In this document: positions 44,125 through 53,137 of the stretch, one piece after another
How the letters are laid out: every line of letters begins with the position of its first letter
Position numbering within the stretch: position 1 is the stretch's first letter
DNA from: JBHJHP01 sp042219825
GTDB lineage: Bacteria; Bacteroidota; Bacteroidia; Bacteroidales; UBA5342
Direction: 5' to 3'
Assembly (NCBI RefSeq): GCF_042219825.1
Contig: NZ_JBHJHQ010000005.1
Location: 248,001 to 312,000, forward strand
DNA: 64,000 nucleotides
The notes under the pieces: model-generated
The model's database searches: none
What the model saw: only the letters and a program-made list of their open reading frames with translations
Told to the model about the DNA's origin: nothing
Made by a program: the position numbers and the translations under genes

Positions 44125-45006
44125 CTACTGATTAACAAACAGACAGCTTCCGCTTTTGTCTCCAAGTACAACCTTTACAATTAATGTTTTTTCACTTGAA
44201 AATGAAGATAAATTGATCTCACTTTTACGTGTTTTACTGGTTTCAATCAGCTTTCCATTCAAGGTGTAGATATTTACCTCTGCCTTTTCTCCCAATGGAT
44301 TTGAAAATGCAATGTTATTTCCTTTCTGCACAATCCGTAATTCAGTATTATGATGAATTTCATTTAGTTGAGCCTTAGGACTAACATAAATCTGGTAAAC
44401 TGTATTTTCAGCTGATTTACAACCTGTGTTGTCTACCCTGTAAATATTGTATATAGTTGTAGTATCCGGTTTAAACCAGGCGTAACCCTCCGAAGCGTCA
44501 TATATACTTTCGTCCGGCACCCAGTAAGCTGTCACTGGTTCAATACCGCCTGCTCCGTTTCCATGCATTGAATAGGGTAACAATATACTGTCACCCGGTT
44601 CAATATAAAAAACCTCATAACCTAATACAAAAGCATAATTTGTAAACCATACATTGATCGTATCTGTAACACTATCGCCATTGGCGTCATAAGCAGTCAG
44701 ATAAAACGGGTTCCATTCGTTGGCAAGGGGATAATCCAGAAATTCCGGAAACTGCGCTGTTGTATCATTCAGAAAAGCGCTTGCAGTATATATGTCGCTA
44801 AGACCAATATCATACGTGGTGTGCCAGGCGAAGCGATAGGGTTCCACACCACCTGAAAGTTGCATTTTATCTCCCAAACGATAAGAGGCATTTTGATCTG
44901 AAGCAATACAATATGCAGTATCCGGTCCAAGATCAAGGGTCAATTGTGCTGAAGCTGTACACAGAGCTAACAGGAATAATACAAGTGTAATGACTGTTTT
45001 AGGCAT
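44125..45006 (-). CDS. Secreted protein with type A T9SS C-terminal signal
   Basis: 293 residues. A signal peptide (about 1-20, ending ASAQ) is followed by beta-rich, Ig/PKD-like sequence (LSGGVEPYRFAWHTTYDIG; GAGGIEPVTAYWVPD) and a C-terminal sorting domain (about 215-293) with the pattern of type A T9SS cargo: IAFSNPLGEKAEVNIYTLNGKLI...LIVKVVLGDKSGS. It should be secreted and anchored at the cell surface. The function is unknown. It stands alone and is bracketed on both sides by 7-bp-period arrays and a shared 24-bp direct repeat, so the gene lies in a repeat-rich pocket. Confidence 0.82.
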   Translation of the reverse strand: MPKTVITLVLFLLALCTASAQLTLDLGPDTAYCIASDQNASYRLGDKMQLSGGVEPYRFAWHTTYDIGLSDIYTASAFLNDTTAQFPEFLDYPLANEWNPFYLTAYDANGDSVTDTINVWFTNYAFVLGYEVFYIEPGDSILLPYSMHGNGAGGIEPVTAYWVPDESIYDASEGYAWFKPDTTTIYNIYRVDNTGCKSAENTVYQIYVSPKAQLNEIHHNTELRIVQKGNNIAFSNPLGEKAEVNIYTLNGKLIETSKTRKSEINLSSFSSEKTLIVKVVLGDKSGSCLFVNQ

Positions 45007-45056
45007 GGTAAATAGTTTTATGAGTAACAGATTAAAACAAAGTTACTAAATTAATT

Positions 45057-45203
45057 ACGAATTATGAATGACGATTATCGACTCACGGCAAACCCTTTTC
45101 CGGCTCCCGCAGATCACGCAGATATGATTTAGTACGACAAACGATTTAAGACTTACGTTTCACGTTTAACGATTCACGACTAACGACTCTCGGCTTACGA
45201 TTC
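45057..45203. repeat. ACG-anchored 7-bp-period arrays (right of the T9SS gene)
   Basis: Five units occupy 45057-45091 and ten units 45134-45203, again in exact 7-base register and mostly starting ACG. TTTTCCGGCTCCCGCAGAT (45097-45115) lies between them, as on the other side of the gene. Confidence 0.75.
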
Positions 45204-45271
45204 CTGATGTAAGAATTAAACAGATCCGCGCATATCCGCGAAATCTGCGGAGTTCTAAAATGATGTAAGTT

Positions 45272-46153
45272 TTAGCTCAGCCCCTTCAGTAAATCCCTGA
45301 GCTTGTTCTGCGTAGAAGTTGTGGCAGGAACAATTGGCAAACGCACCACATTTTTAATCATTCCCATTTCGTGTAGTAAGGCTTTAATGCCTGGAGGATT
45401 GCCATCCACAAATAGATAATCCGTGAACTTACCAATTTCAGCATAAAGCTCTTCTGCCTTTTCCATATCACCGTTTAATGCTGCATGAATCGATTTTGAA
45501 AACCGTTCCGGGAATGCATTACCAATAACAGAGATCACACCATCGCCTCCCTGTTTGATTAAGGGTAATGTCAGTCCGTCATCACCGGAGATCATCATAA
45601 AACCGGCCGGTCGGCCCTTAATTATAGCCTTCATTTGTTCAACCGAACTGGAAGCCTCCTTAACACCAATAATATTAGGATGTTGCGCCAGTTTGAGACA
45701 GGTTTCTGCAGCAATATTGGCAGCCGTTCTTCCCGGCACATTATATAACACAACCGGCACCGGCGACGCATCGGCAATGGCTTTAAAATGCTGATAAATT
45801 CCTTCCTGAACCGGACGGTTATAATACGGCACAACCGACAGAATACAATCCACACCGGCAAAATCAGTAGTTGCAATCTGGTCCAGCACATTTTTAGTAC
45901 AATTGCCACCTAGCCCCATCATTACCGGCAAGCGACCTTTATTCTTTTCAATAACAAACTGCGCAATCTTCTTCTGTTCTTCTTTATTCAGGGTTGGGGT
46001 TTCTGCTGTAGTTCCAAGCACAACAAGATAATCTGCACCGCCACTTATAAGATGGTCAGTTAAATTTCCCAATGCCGCAAAATCTACTGTTTCGTCCTCA
46101 TTAAACGGTGTTACCATTGCCACACCTAATCCTCGTAGTCTCTTAGGATCCAT
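45272..46153 (-). CDS. dapA: 4-hydroxy-tetrahydrodipicolinate synthase
   Basis: First committed step of lysine/diaminopimelate synthesis, condensing pyruvate with aspartate semialdehyde in the cytoplasm. 293 residues, TIM barrel. The Schiff-base lysine is Lys165 in IIGVKEAS, the catalytic Tyr137 lies in VVLYNVPGRT, and GTTAET at 47-52 holds the conserved threonines. It lies 38 bases after the DUF6913 gene on the same strand, as the last gene of a ligA-DUF6913-dapA run. No lysine riboswitch is visible upstream. Confidence 0.96.
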   Translation of the reverse strand: MDPKRLRGLGVAMVTPFNEDETVDFAALGNLTDHLISGGADYLVVLGTTAETPTLNKEEQKKIAQFVIEKNKGRLPVMMGLGGNCTKNVLDQIATTDFAGVDCILSVVPYYNRPVQEGIYQHFKAIADASPVPVVLYNVPGRTAANIAAETCLKLAQHPNIIGVKEASSSVEQMKAIIKGRPAGFMMISGDDGLTLPLIKQGGDGVISVIGNAFPERFSKSIHAALNGDMEKAEELYAEIGKFTDYLFVDGNPPGIKALLHEMGMIKNVVRLPIVPATTSTQNKLRDLLKGLS

Positions 46154-46191
46154 AAAGTTACAGTTTGTTGTTTTAATCAGTGAAACACTTA

Positions 46192-46734
46192 TTATACAGT
46201 GGATTTCACGCTGCGAAGATAATACTTTATTTGTTCAGCTAAAAATGTTTCGTCTTTATCATCGGTCACCTCAATTACCAGATCGGCAACAGTTCCCTTA
46301 CCAAAATTCTTCCCTACTTTTAGCTCTGCATCTGCGATCTGGCACAAGACATCCACAAGGTCAGACTTCAGAAGATTAAGGTTCAGACATAAATTATATC
46401 TGAATTTTAAAAACTCATCCGTAAAATCAGAATTTGGCAAGCCTTTCCAGTCAAATTCACTTCTGCTGATAAACTGAATGTTATTCTGGGTGAGGCAAAT
46501 GTCATCCAGTTCCTTTTTATCAAAAAAAGCCAGACAGGTAACTGTTTTTCCATCCCCTTGCAACGACTTGATGATATTGTTTATTCTCCCGTACTTGGAA
46601 ATATCTGTTCCGTCAAAAATGATTAAAACACGACTGATATCGCTCAATGAACGATATTGCCGTTGTGATTTATGCTGTGCACAGACATCTTTCAACGCCT
46701 TGTTTTTCAGATATGTTTTAATCGCCTGTATCAC
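46192..46734 (-). CDS. DUF6913-like conserved protein between ligA and dapA
   Basis: 180 residues starting with GTG, whose G is the last base of the ligA stop codon (TAGTG). No signal peptide. Segments such as RVLIIFDGTDISKYGRINNIIKSL and LNLNLLKSDLVDVLCQIADAELKVG suggest an alpha/beta soluble domain found beside ligA and dapA in this phylum; I recall it as DUF6913, but that label is from memory. The function is unknown. Tight coupling to ligA and position before dapA point to a shared transcript, not necessarily a shared function. Confidence 0.75.
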   Translation of the reverse strand: MIQAIKTYLKNKALKDVCAQHKSQRQYRSLSDISRVLIIFDGTDISKYGRINNIIKSLQGDGKTVTCLAFFDKKELDDICLTQNNIQFISRSEFDWKGLPNSDFTDEFLKFRYNLCLNLNLLKSDLVDVLCQIADAELKVGKNFGKGTVADLVIEVTDDKDETFLAEQIKYYLRSVKSTV

Positions 46735-48743
46735 TAATTCCGGTTTATCATTTTCAGAAAATCATCCTCACTCACGATGGGAATCCCCAGTTTCTCAACT
46801 TTCTCGAGTTTACTTGGTCCCATACCATCGCCACCGAGCAGAAAATCTGTATTTTTAGATATTGATCCGGTATTCTTACCGCCATTATCTTCAATCATTT
46901 TTTTCAGTTCATCACGTGAATACTTTTCAAACGTGCCGCTGATTACAATGGTCTTACCTTTTAGTAACTCGGTTCTGTTTTCCAGTACCGATTGATCCAA
47001 AGCTAACTGAACCCCATATTCTTTTAAACGGCGAATAATTTCAAGGTTATCGTCCTGTTGAAACCAGGCGATTACAGACTGAGCAATCCGCGTTCCGATT
47101 TCATCAACGGCAACCAGTTCATCTTCTGAGGCCTGCATCAGTTTATCAATACTGGTCATGGCATAAGCCAGTTTTTTGGCAACCGTTGCACCCACGAACC
47201 GAATCCCCAGGGCATACAACACCTTTTCGAAGGGCACTTCCAGCGATGCTTTAACCCCAGCTACAATATTCTCTGCCGACTTTTCTCCAAGACGTTCAAG
47301 CGATGCTATATCTTCTTTTTTCAACCGATACAAATCGGCTATATTTTTCACCAAATCCTGCTTATAAAACAAGTCCACTGTTTCGGCGCCTATGCCTTCG
47401 ATATTCATGGCCTTGCGGCTGATAAAATGCTCTATCCGACCCTTTATCTGCGGTGGGCATCCATTCTGGTTCGGACAGTAATGCGCAGCTTCGCCTTCAT
47501 AACGGATCAGTTCTGTATCGCATTCCGGACAGTTTTTAATGAACTGCACCGGGACATTCTCCATAAACCGGGACTCCTTATCAACCCCAACTATTTTGGG
47601 AATAATCTCTCCGCCTTTCTCCACAAATACAACATCATTCAATCTAAGATCCAGTCCCTCAATAATATCAGCATTATGTAACGAAGCCCTTTTTACAGTG
47701 GTTCCAGCCAGTTGAACCGGTTCAAGATTGGCAACCGGAGTAACCGCACCTGTACGCCCAACCTGAAATGACACACTTAAAAGCTGTGTTTTGACCATCT
47801 CAGCCTTAAACTTATACGAAATGGCCCAACGCGGAGATTTGGCAGTAAATCCAAGTTGCTTTTGCTGTTGGATAGAATTCACTTTAATCACAATGCCATC
47901 AATGGCAAATTCAAGATCATGCCGTTTGGTATCCCAGGTATGAATAAAGGCATATACTCCATCCAGGGTTTTACATTTTTGGGTATGATCACTAATCTTA
48001 AAACCCCATTCTTTTGCCTTCTGAAGGTTTTCATAATGTCCGTCAAATGGTACACTGTCGCCCGGCATATAGTAAAAGAAACCATCCAGCTTACGCTTGG
48101 CAACCTCTGACGAATTCTGCATTTTCAGCGATCCGGCTGCCGAGTTTCGCGGATTGGCAAACTGAGGTTCACCGTTTTCCTCGCGTTCCCGGTTAATCGC
48201 TTCAAACACCTTGAACGGCATCACAATCTCACCACGAATTTCAAACTCATCGGGATAATCGTTGCCATGCAATTTTAACGGAATAGAACGGATTGTTTTT
48301 ACATTTTCAGTCACGTCATCACCCTGCTCACCATCTCCCCTTGTCACAGCCCTGACTAATAATCCATTTTCGTAAGTCAGACTGATGGAGGTGCCATCAA
48401 ATTTTAACTCGCATACATATTCGTACGGATCAGAAAGTGCTTTCTGCACACGTCCGTCAAAATCGGCCAGCTCTTCCTCGTTATAAGTATTACCCAACGA
48501 CAACATCGGGTATTTATGCTTCACACTGGTAAAACTCTGGTTCAGATCGCTCCCCACCCTTTTTGTCGGCGAGGAAGGATCATCAAACTCCGGATGCCGT
48601 TCTTCCAGCGCCTGAAGCTCCTTCATCATCATATCGTACTGATAATCATCAATTGAAGGATCGTTCAATACATAATAACGATAATTATAATGATTGAGTT
48701 GCTCCCTGAGTTTCTCTATTCTTTGTTTTATCTCCGTATTCAT
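46734..48743 (-). CDS. ligA: NAD-dependent DNA ligase
   Basis: 669 residues, the family length. Joins nicks during replication and repair using NAD. Adenylation domain with the AMP-binding Lys114 in CELKFDGTS. An OB fold follows, then a four-cysteine zinc finger (CPECDTELI...HYCPNQNGCP), a helix-hairpin-helix region (IEGIGAETVD; LERLGEKSAENI) and a C-terminal BRCT domain (about 590-669, LKGKTIVISGTFEKYSRDEL). All motifs are intact. It is the first gene of the ligA-DUF6913-dapA run. Confidence 0.97.
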   Translation of the reverse strand: MNTEIKQRIEKLREQLNHYNYRYYVLNDPSIDDYQYDMMMKELQALEERHPEFDDPSSPTKRVGSDLNQSFTSVKHKYPMLSLGNTYNEEELADFDGRVQKALSDPYEYVCELKFDGTSISLTYENGLLVRAVTRGDGEQGDDVTENVKTIRSIPLKLHGNDYPDEFEIRGEIVMPFKVFEAINREREENGEPQFANPRNSAAGSLKMQNSSEVAKRKLDGFFYYMPGDSVPFDGHYENLQKAKEWGFKISDHTQKCKTLDGVYAFIHTWDTKRHDLEFAIDGIVIKVNSIQQQKQLGFTAKSPRWAISYKFKAEMVKTQLLSVSFQVGRTGAVTPVANLEPVQLAGTTVKRASLHNADIIEGLDLRLNDVVFVEKGGEIIPKIVGVDKESRFMENVPVQFIKNCPECDTELIRYEGEAAHYCPNQNGCPPQIKGRIEHFISRKAMNIEGIGAETVDLFYKQDLVKNIADLYRLKKEDIASLERLGEKSAENIVAGVKASLEVPFEKVLYALGIRFVGATVAKKLAYAMTSIDKLMQASEDELVAVDEIGTRIAQSVIAWFQQDDNLEIIRRLKEYGVQLALDQSVLENRTELLKGKTIVISGTFEKYSRDELKKMIEDNGGKNTGSISKNTDFLLGGDGMGPSKLEKVEKLGIPIVSEDDFLKMINRN

Positions 48744-48778
48744 GTTTCGTAATCAACAAAATTAAAAATTATTATTAG

Positions 48779-48806
48779 ACACAAGACATAAGATACAAGA
48801 TTCAAG
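48779..48806. repeat. Short CTT-family 7-bp-period array (reverse orientation)
   Basis: Four units ACACAAG, ACATAAG, ATACAAG and ATTCAAG follow each other in 7-base register. On the other strand these are CTTGTGT-type units like those at 62188-62292. Confidence 0.6.
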
Positions 48807-48888
48807 AGTTACAAAAATCATTATTTTTCAAGCTTAACCGCATATTTTTTCTAATTTTGATAAAAATTAAAATCAAAAGCTGAAAAAC

Positions 48889-49266
48889 ATGAGTATACCA
48901 CAAGAATTAAAGTACACTAAAGATCACGAGTGGATTAAGGTTGATGGTAATGAAGCCTTGATCGGAATTACTGATTTTGCACAGGGAGAACTTGGCGATG
49001 TTGTGTTTGTTGAAGTGGAGACTGTTGGCGAAACAATTGAAAAGGAAGAGGTTTTCGGTACAATAGAAGCCGTTAAAACGGTATCGGATCTTTACATGCC
49101 CGTGAGTGGCGAGGTTCTGGAACTGAACACTAAAGTAGAAGATGATCCGGAAATAGTCAACAAAGATCCTTACGAAGATGGCTGGATCATTAAAATTAAA
49201 ATTGCCGATGCAGCACAACTGGATGACCTGCTTTCTGCAGATGCTTACAAGGAAATGATTGGATAA
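48889..49266 (+). CDS. gcvH: Glycine cleavage system H protein
   Basis: 125 residues. Lipoyl carrier that shuttles the aminomethyl group between the P, T and L proteins of glycine cleavage. The lipoylated lysine is Lys63 in GTIEAVKTVSDLY. The start SIPQELKYTKDHEW is typical. A -7-like TAATTTTG lies at 48852-48859. It is a single gene with a strong terminator; gcvP and gcvT are not nearby. Confidence 0.97.
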   Translation: MSIPQELKYTKDHEWIKVDGNEALIGITDFAQGELGDVVFVEVETVGETIEKEEVFGTIEAVKTVSDLYMPVSGEVLELNTKVEDDPEIVNKDPYEDGWIIKIKIADAAQLDDLLSADAYKEMIG

Positions 49267-49285
49267 TTTTTTATAACATTATACC

Positions 49286-49336
49286 ACCGAAGCCCTCGCT
49301 ATGTACATCTTTTAAATAGCGAGGGCTTCGGTTTTA
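49286..49336 (+). terminator. Strong terminator after gcvH
   Basis: A perfect 16-bp stem (49286-49301 with 49317-49332, core AAGCCCTCGC/GCGAGGGCTT) with a 15-base loop is followed by TTTT. Confidence 0.88.
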
Positions 49337-49386
49337 ATTTATCGATTTATCGCGTCTCTACAATAACATATATGCATATTCTAATA

Positions 49387-49767
49387 TTATTCGCTTTCAG
49401 CCCTGTTCCTGTAAACCGGAATTATTACAAACCAAACAATTAAGCTGCCCAAAGCATCGGCCACAAAATCGCCCCATTCGGCAGAACGGCCTGAAGTTAG
49501 CGCACTTTGCATCAGTTCAATTAATCCGCCCCAAATAATAGGAAATAACAGGATGACGTACCATTTGGCCTTTTCAGGTTTGAACCGGTGACCATCGATA
49601 AAAATTACAAAAGACAGGGAAAAATAAAACATAAAATGCACCAGTTTATCTATTCCGATTTTTCCGGTCTCCGGTGCTTCAAGCGGTATTTTGTTCACAA
49701 GACTGGCAAATGTGATTACACTAAACCAAAGCAGTGATCTCCAATAGGTTTTAAAAAACTGTCTCAT
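49387..49767 (-). CDS. VanZ-like membrane protein
   Basis: 126 residues with four predicted helices. The second half contains the VanZ-type block WGGLIELMQSALTSGRSAEWGDFVADALGSL, with the conserved Glu and the GD..D..N/L pattern. VanZ of the vancomycin operon raises teicoplanin resistance, but most chromosomal VanZ-like proteins have no known role and none should be assigned here. It overlaps the upstream sensor kinase gene by 4 bases, so the two are translationally coupled. Confidence 0.82.
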   Translation of the reverse strand: MRQFFKTYWRSLLWFSVITFASLVNKIPLEAPETGKIGIDKLVHFMFYFSLSFVIFIDGHRFKPEKAKWYVILLFPIIWGGLIELMQSALTSGRSAEWGDFVADALGSLIVWFVIIPVYRNRAESE

Positions 49768-51572
49768 TCTTCGTCATCTTCAAGATATGCAGGCAAAGAA
49801 AAATAAAACGTTGACCCTTTCCCTTCCTGCGATTTAAACCATAATTCTCCACCATTACGCTCTATAAAGTCTTTACAGAGAATCAATCCCATTCCGGTGC
49901 CCGATTCATTTTCAGTTCCCGGTGTGGTTTTAACAGCGTCCAGCGAAAATAACGACTTTTTATCTTTTGATGGTATTCCCAGTCCAAAATCTTCCACAAA
50001 AATTACTGCTTTCCCTTCATCCCTGAAATGTTTGATACCCACAATAACTTTTTTACCCCGGTAAGAAAACTTGACAGCATTACTGATCAGATTCCGTAAT
50101 ACCGTATCCACCATTTTCTGATCTGCGATGGCAAACACCTCTTCAGTGCAATCCTGTTCAAGCTTAATTTCTTTTTTGGCAGCTTGTAAACCCGAAAATT
50201 TAATTGCATCATCAATCACTTTATTCAGGAAGATAATTTCCGGGTCAACCACCATAGAACCACTCTGCGACTTTGCCCATGTCAGCACATCATCGATCAG
50301 CCGGATAAGAACCTGTGTTGCATTTTCCATGGCAGAAAGCACTTTTTCCCGTCCCTGATGTGACATGGAATCGTAGTTGGTTTTCATGATTTCCGTGAAT
50401 CCGGTAATCGATGCAATTGGATTTTTAAGGTCGTGTGCCAGAATAGAAATAAACTTGTCCTTGGTTTTATTAGCCAGTTTCAGATTGCGTTCAGAATTAA
50501 TAAGCTGGTTCTCAAAATCGAACCTTTTTTTCACGTTATTGGTAATAATGATGCTCAAGAGTAAAACCAGAAAAAAGCCGGTGATTATCATAGCCAAATC
50601 TTTGGGTTCAAACACATGCGACCTGAGCTCCTTCAACTTTTGCATAGGCAGAAGCGACACGATATACCAGTTCTCTTCCATCACCTTTTCGCCATTTTGC
50701 GACAAAGCAAAATTATTTTTATCTATCCTGTGGAACGTAAATAAACCGTACGGTGTCAAAAAGGTTGCCTTTTCATTTGGATTAGCCAGAATATTCACGT
50801 TTTTAAATTCATCCTGAAAACGCGGTGCATTGATACTGTCCTTAAATGACAACCACTCTTTCAGCGGATCCGGCCCCATCAGGAAGTTACCGCTCTGATT
50901 CAGAAAATAGGTCTGCCAACCGTACTCACTGCCAATTACGCGCAGGTTTTCAAAAAACTCATGTCCCTTTATATTAACCACAAACACACCGTACAATTTA
51001 CCATCCCTGATAATGGGTGTAGCTATACGCAGTATCGGTTTTACGGGATAGGTTATCGCATTCTTTTCCGGATCCAGATCAAACCGTGAAATATATATCT
51101 CATTTTCGCCCAACTCCTTTGCTTTTTGAAAATAATAACGGCTACTGATATCCCTGAAATCCTTTGGATCAACTACATGAGGTTTACCATTAATATTATT
51201 TACCCGGACATGTTCAATACCCGAGGCGCACACAATGCGTACCTGATCGAAAAAATTTGAGTTCTTAATCATCCCTGAAAAATAGTTCTCCATATATTTT
51301 CGGGATATTTCCTGCTCCTTTTTATTCTTAGAAAAAATCTCGGTCACATGTTCCTGCTGTGAAATAGTCAGAATTTCAGATTCCATGAACCGGAAATAGT
51401 CAGAAAGCTGTCGAACATTCAGTTCAACTTCCTTTTCCTGCTCTTTACGAACAGAAAGATTAAAGCGTTGGATACGGCTGTTGTAATAAGTATATTCCAC
51501 CACAACTACCGGAAACAGCAAAAGCAGAAAATAGATGGTTAACCGTTTAAAATATGAAAAATTTTCGGGCAT
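49764..51572 (-). CDS. Membrane sensor histidine kinase with extracytoplasmic Cache-like domain
   Basis: 602 residues. One helix at about 10-27 and a second at about 327-347 enclose a periplasmic sensor of about 300 residues. Its RYYFQKAKELGENEIYISRFDLD and IRIATPIIRDGKLYGVFVVNI segments are typical of double-Cache domains. A coiled-coil linker leads to the kinase core: His380 in ILAHDLKNPIASITG, LRNLISNAVKFS, DFGLGIP and GTGMGLILCKDFIE. No receiver domain and no adjacent regulator. It is followed by a VanZ-like gene overlapping by 4 bases. The ligand is unknown. Confidence 0.92.
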   Translation of the reverse strand: MPENFSYFKRLTIYFLLLLFPVVVVEYTYYNSRIQRFNLSVRKEQEKEVELNVRQLSDYFRFMESEILTISQQEHVTEIFSKNKKEQEISRKYMENYFSGMIKNSNFFDQVRIVCASGIEHVRVNNINGKPHVVDPKDFRDISSRYYFQKAKELGENEIYISRFDLDPEKNAITYPVKPILRIATPIIRDGKLYGVFVVNIKGHEFFENLRVIGSEYGWQTYFLNQSGNFLMGPDPLKEWLSFKDSINAPRFQDEFKNVNILANPNEKATFLTPYGLFTFHRIDKNNFALSQNGEKVMEENWYIVSLLPMQKLKELRSHVFEPKDLAMIITGFFLVLLLSIIITNNVKKRFDFENQLINSERNLKLANKTKDKFISILAHDLKNPIASITGFTEIMKTNYDSMSHQGREKVLSAMENATQVLIRLIDDVLTWAKSQSGSMVVDPEIIFLNKVIDDAIKFSGLQAAKKEIKLEQDCTEEVFAIADQKMVDTVLRNLISNAVKFSYRGKKVIVGIKHFRDEGKAVIFVEDFGLGIPSKDKKSLFSLDAVKTTPGTENESGTGMGLILCKDFIERNGGELWFKSQEGKGSTFYFSLPAYLEDDEE

Positions 51573-51677
51573 TGATTTTTACAAAAATTAACAATTGCAA
51601 ATATATAACTTTTTTAGAACCTTTTATAAATTCATTATTTACCCACCTCAACTGACACAATGAGTTCGTCAATTAAG

Positions 51678-52021
51678 ATACAGACATAGCTAGGCCGCAA
51701 ATTAAAACGAATACATGAAAAATGACTCACCCCGGTTCTAAATACGAAATTGCTACTGGCATACCGACCCCTCTCTCTTTTTCCGTTTCACTGCAAAACA
51801 AAGAGGGGTAGAACTCACAACTTTGACTGACTTCTTCTAATACAACGATAAGCCCCTGAAGGGGGCTAAGCAAATAACCCGGGGTAAATGAGCATTGCGA
51901 GTGCAACCCCGGGTTATTGAACAAAATGTAATTCAAGGCCTGTGTTGGTTGCGTTTATTGAAATACAGACACAGCAAGGCCGCATATTAATGCAAACACA
52001 TGAAATATGACTCACCCCCGG
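51678..52021. repeat. Hairpin-rich repeat region bounded by 58-bp direct repeats
   Basis: Two similar copies of a 58-59 bp segment lie at 51678-51735 and 51963-52021 (both contain ATACAGACA, AGGCCGCA and ATGACTCACCCC). Between them are an ACCCCTCT/AGAGGGGT inverted repeat (51767-51809), an AGCCCC/GGGGCT hairpin (51851-51867) and a perfect 12-bp stem AATAACCCGGGG/CCCCGGGTTATT (51873-51918) with a 22-base loop. No ORF is credible. It fills the gap between the kinase and trxB. Confidence 0.75.
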
Positions 52022-52046
52022 AACCGACATTAAATACATACCCTCC

Positions 52047-52085
52047 ACAAAAAACAAAAACGGCTCCGCAAAAATCCGGAGCCGT
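52047..52085 (-). terminator. Terminator after trxB
   Basis: On the minus strand a perfect 9-bp stem ACGGCTCCG/CGGAGCCGT with an 8-base loop is followed by TTTTTGTTTTTTG. It lies about 30 bases after the trxB stop codon. Confidence 0.85.
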
Positions 52086-52115
52086 CAGCTATGTTGTTAT
52101 AAGTAAAAGTCTTTC

Positions 52116-53114
52116 TTATTCCTGTTCTGCCAGGAAGCGTTCTGATTCTATAGCTGCCATACAACCTGAACCTGCAGCAGTTACAGCCTGACGGTAAATT
52201 CTGTCCTGAACATCGCCACAGGCAAACACCCCTGGAATATTGGTTTTTGGTGTACCACTAACGGTTTTTATATAACCAACTTCGTCCGTTTCAAGATAAT
52301 CCTTAAAGATGTGTGAGTTTGGTGTATGACCAATAGCAAGGAAAAATCCATCGATCCTAATCTTCACTTCCTTCTCTTCAGGTGTTCCCTTTTTATGCCA
52401 TAGTACCGCACCTTCTACACCATTTTCACCGAATAATCCCTTGGTCTGATGCTCCCATAGCACTTCAATATTTTTTGCTTTAAATACACGATCCTGCATC
52501 ACCTTCGAGGCACGCAATTCATCACGACGCACCACCATATAAACTTTTTTACATAGTCCGGCCAGATACAATGCTTCTTCAGCAGCCGTATCACCACCAC
52601 CCACAACAGCTACATCTTTTCCGCGGTAGAAGAAACCATCGCAGGTTGCACACGCAGACACACCCATTCCGGCATATTTATCCTCATCTTCAAGACCAAG
52701 ATATTTTGCAGTAGCACCGGTTGCTATGATCAGTGCCTCGGCTTCTATTGTCTTATTATCATCGATGGTTACCTTGAACGGACGCTTACTCAGATCAGCT
52801 TCAGTAGCCATTCCAAAACGAATATCAGCGCCAAAACGTTCTGCCTGCTTTTTCAGGTCTTCCATCATTTCAGGACCGGTAATTCCTGATGGATAACCGG
52901 GAAAGTTCTCTACTTCAGTCGTAGTTGTCAATTGTCCACCGGGCTGCATGCCTTCGTACATCACCGGCGAAAGGTTTGCTCTTGAAGCATAAATGGCTGC
53001 AGTATACCCCGCAGGTCCCGAACCAATGATCAGACATTTTACTTTTTCTGTTTCCTTTGGTTCATCTTTTGATACTTTAGGAGCATCGGAGAGATTCATT
53101 TTCTTAAAGTCCAT
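52116..53114 (-). CDS. trxB: Thioredoxin-disulfide reductase
   Basis: 332 residues. FAD enzyme that reduces thioredoxin with NADPH. FAD-binding IIGSGPAGYTAAIYASRA lies near the N terminus, the redox-active CATC in ACATCDGFFYRG, NADPH-binding VVGGGDTAAEEAL, and the final FAD block GVFACGDVQD. An unusual polar extension of about 26 residues (rich in Lys, Glu and Asp) precedes the usual start at KVKCLIIG; an internal Met6 start would shorten it only slightly. It lies 23 bases after lolA on the same strand and ends in its own terminator. Confidence 0.96.
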   Translation of the reverse strand: MDFKKMNLSDAPKVSKDEPKETEKVKCLIIGSGPAGYTAAIYASRANLSPVMYEGMQPGGQLTTTTEVENFPGYPSGITGPEMMEDLKKQAERFGADIRFGMATEADLSKRPFKVTIDDNKTIEAEALIIATGATAKYLGLEDEDKYAGMGVSACATCDGFFYRGKDVAVVGGGDTAAEEALYLAGLCKKVYMVVRRDELRASKVMQDRVFKAKNIEVLWEHQTKGLFGENGVEGAVLWHKKGTPEEKEVKIRIDGFFLAIGHTPNSHIFKDYLETDEVGYIKTVSGTPKTNIPGVFACGDVQDRIYRQAVTAAGSGCMAAIESERFLAEQE

Positions 53115-53137
53115 TTGTCTTATGTTTTAGTTACTAT

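Noticed and set aside
45204..45271. Gap next to dapA checked as a lysine riboswitch
   Set aside because: It lies downstream of dapA, which is on the minus strand, and consists of short CCGCG-type palindromes. The true upstream side at 46154-46191 is only 38 bases long.
49387..51572. VanZ-like gene with sensor kinase considered as a glycopeptide-resistance module
   Set aside because: There is no VanH/A/X or response regulator, and VanZ-like proteins are common on chromosomes with unrelated or unknown roles.
51727..51936. Minus-strand frame of 69 codons between the kinase and trxB
   Set aside because: It runs through the hairpin-rich repeat region; no conserved look, no start context, and the sequence is explained by inverted repeats.
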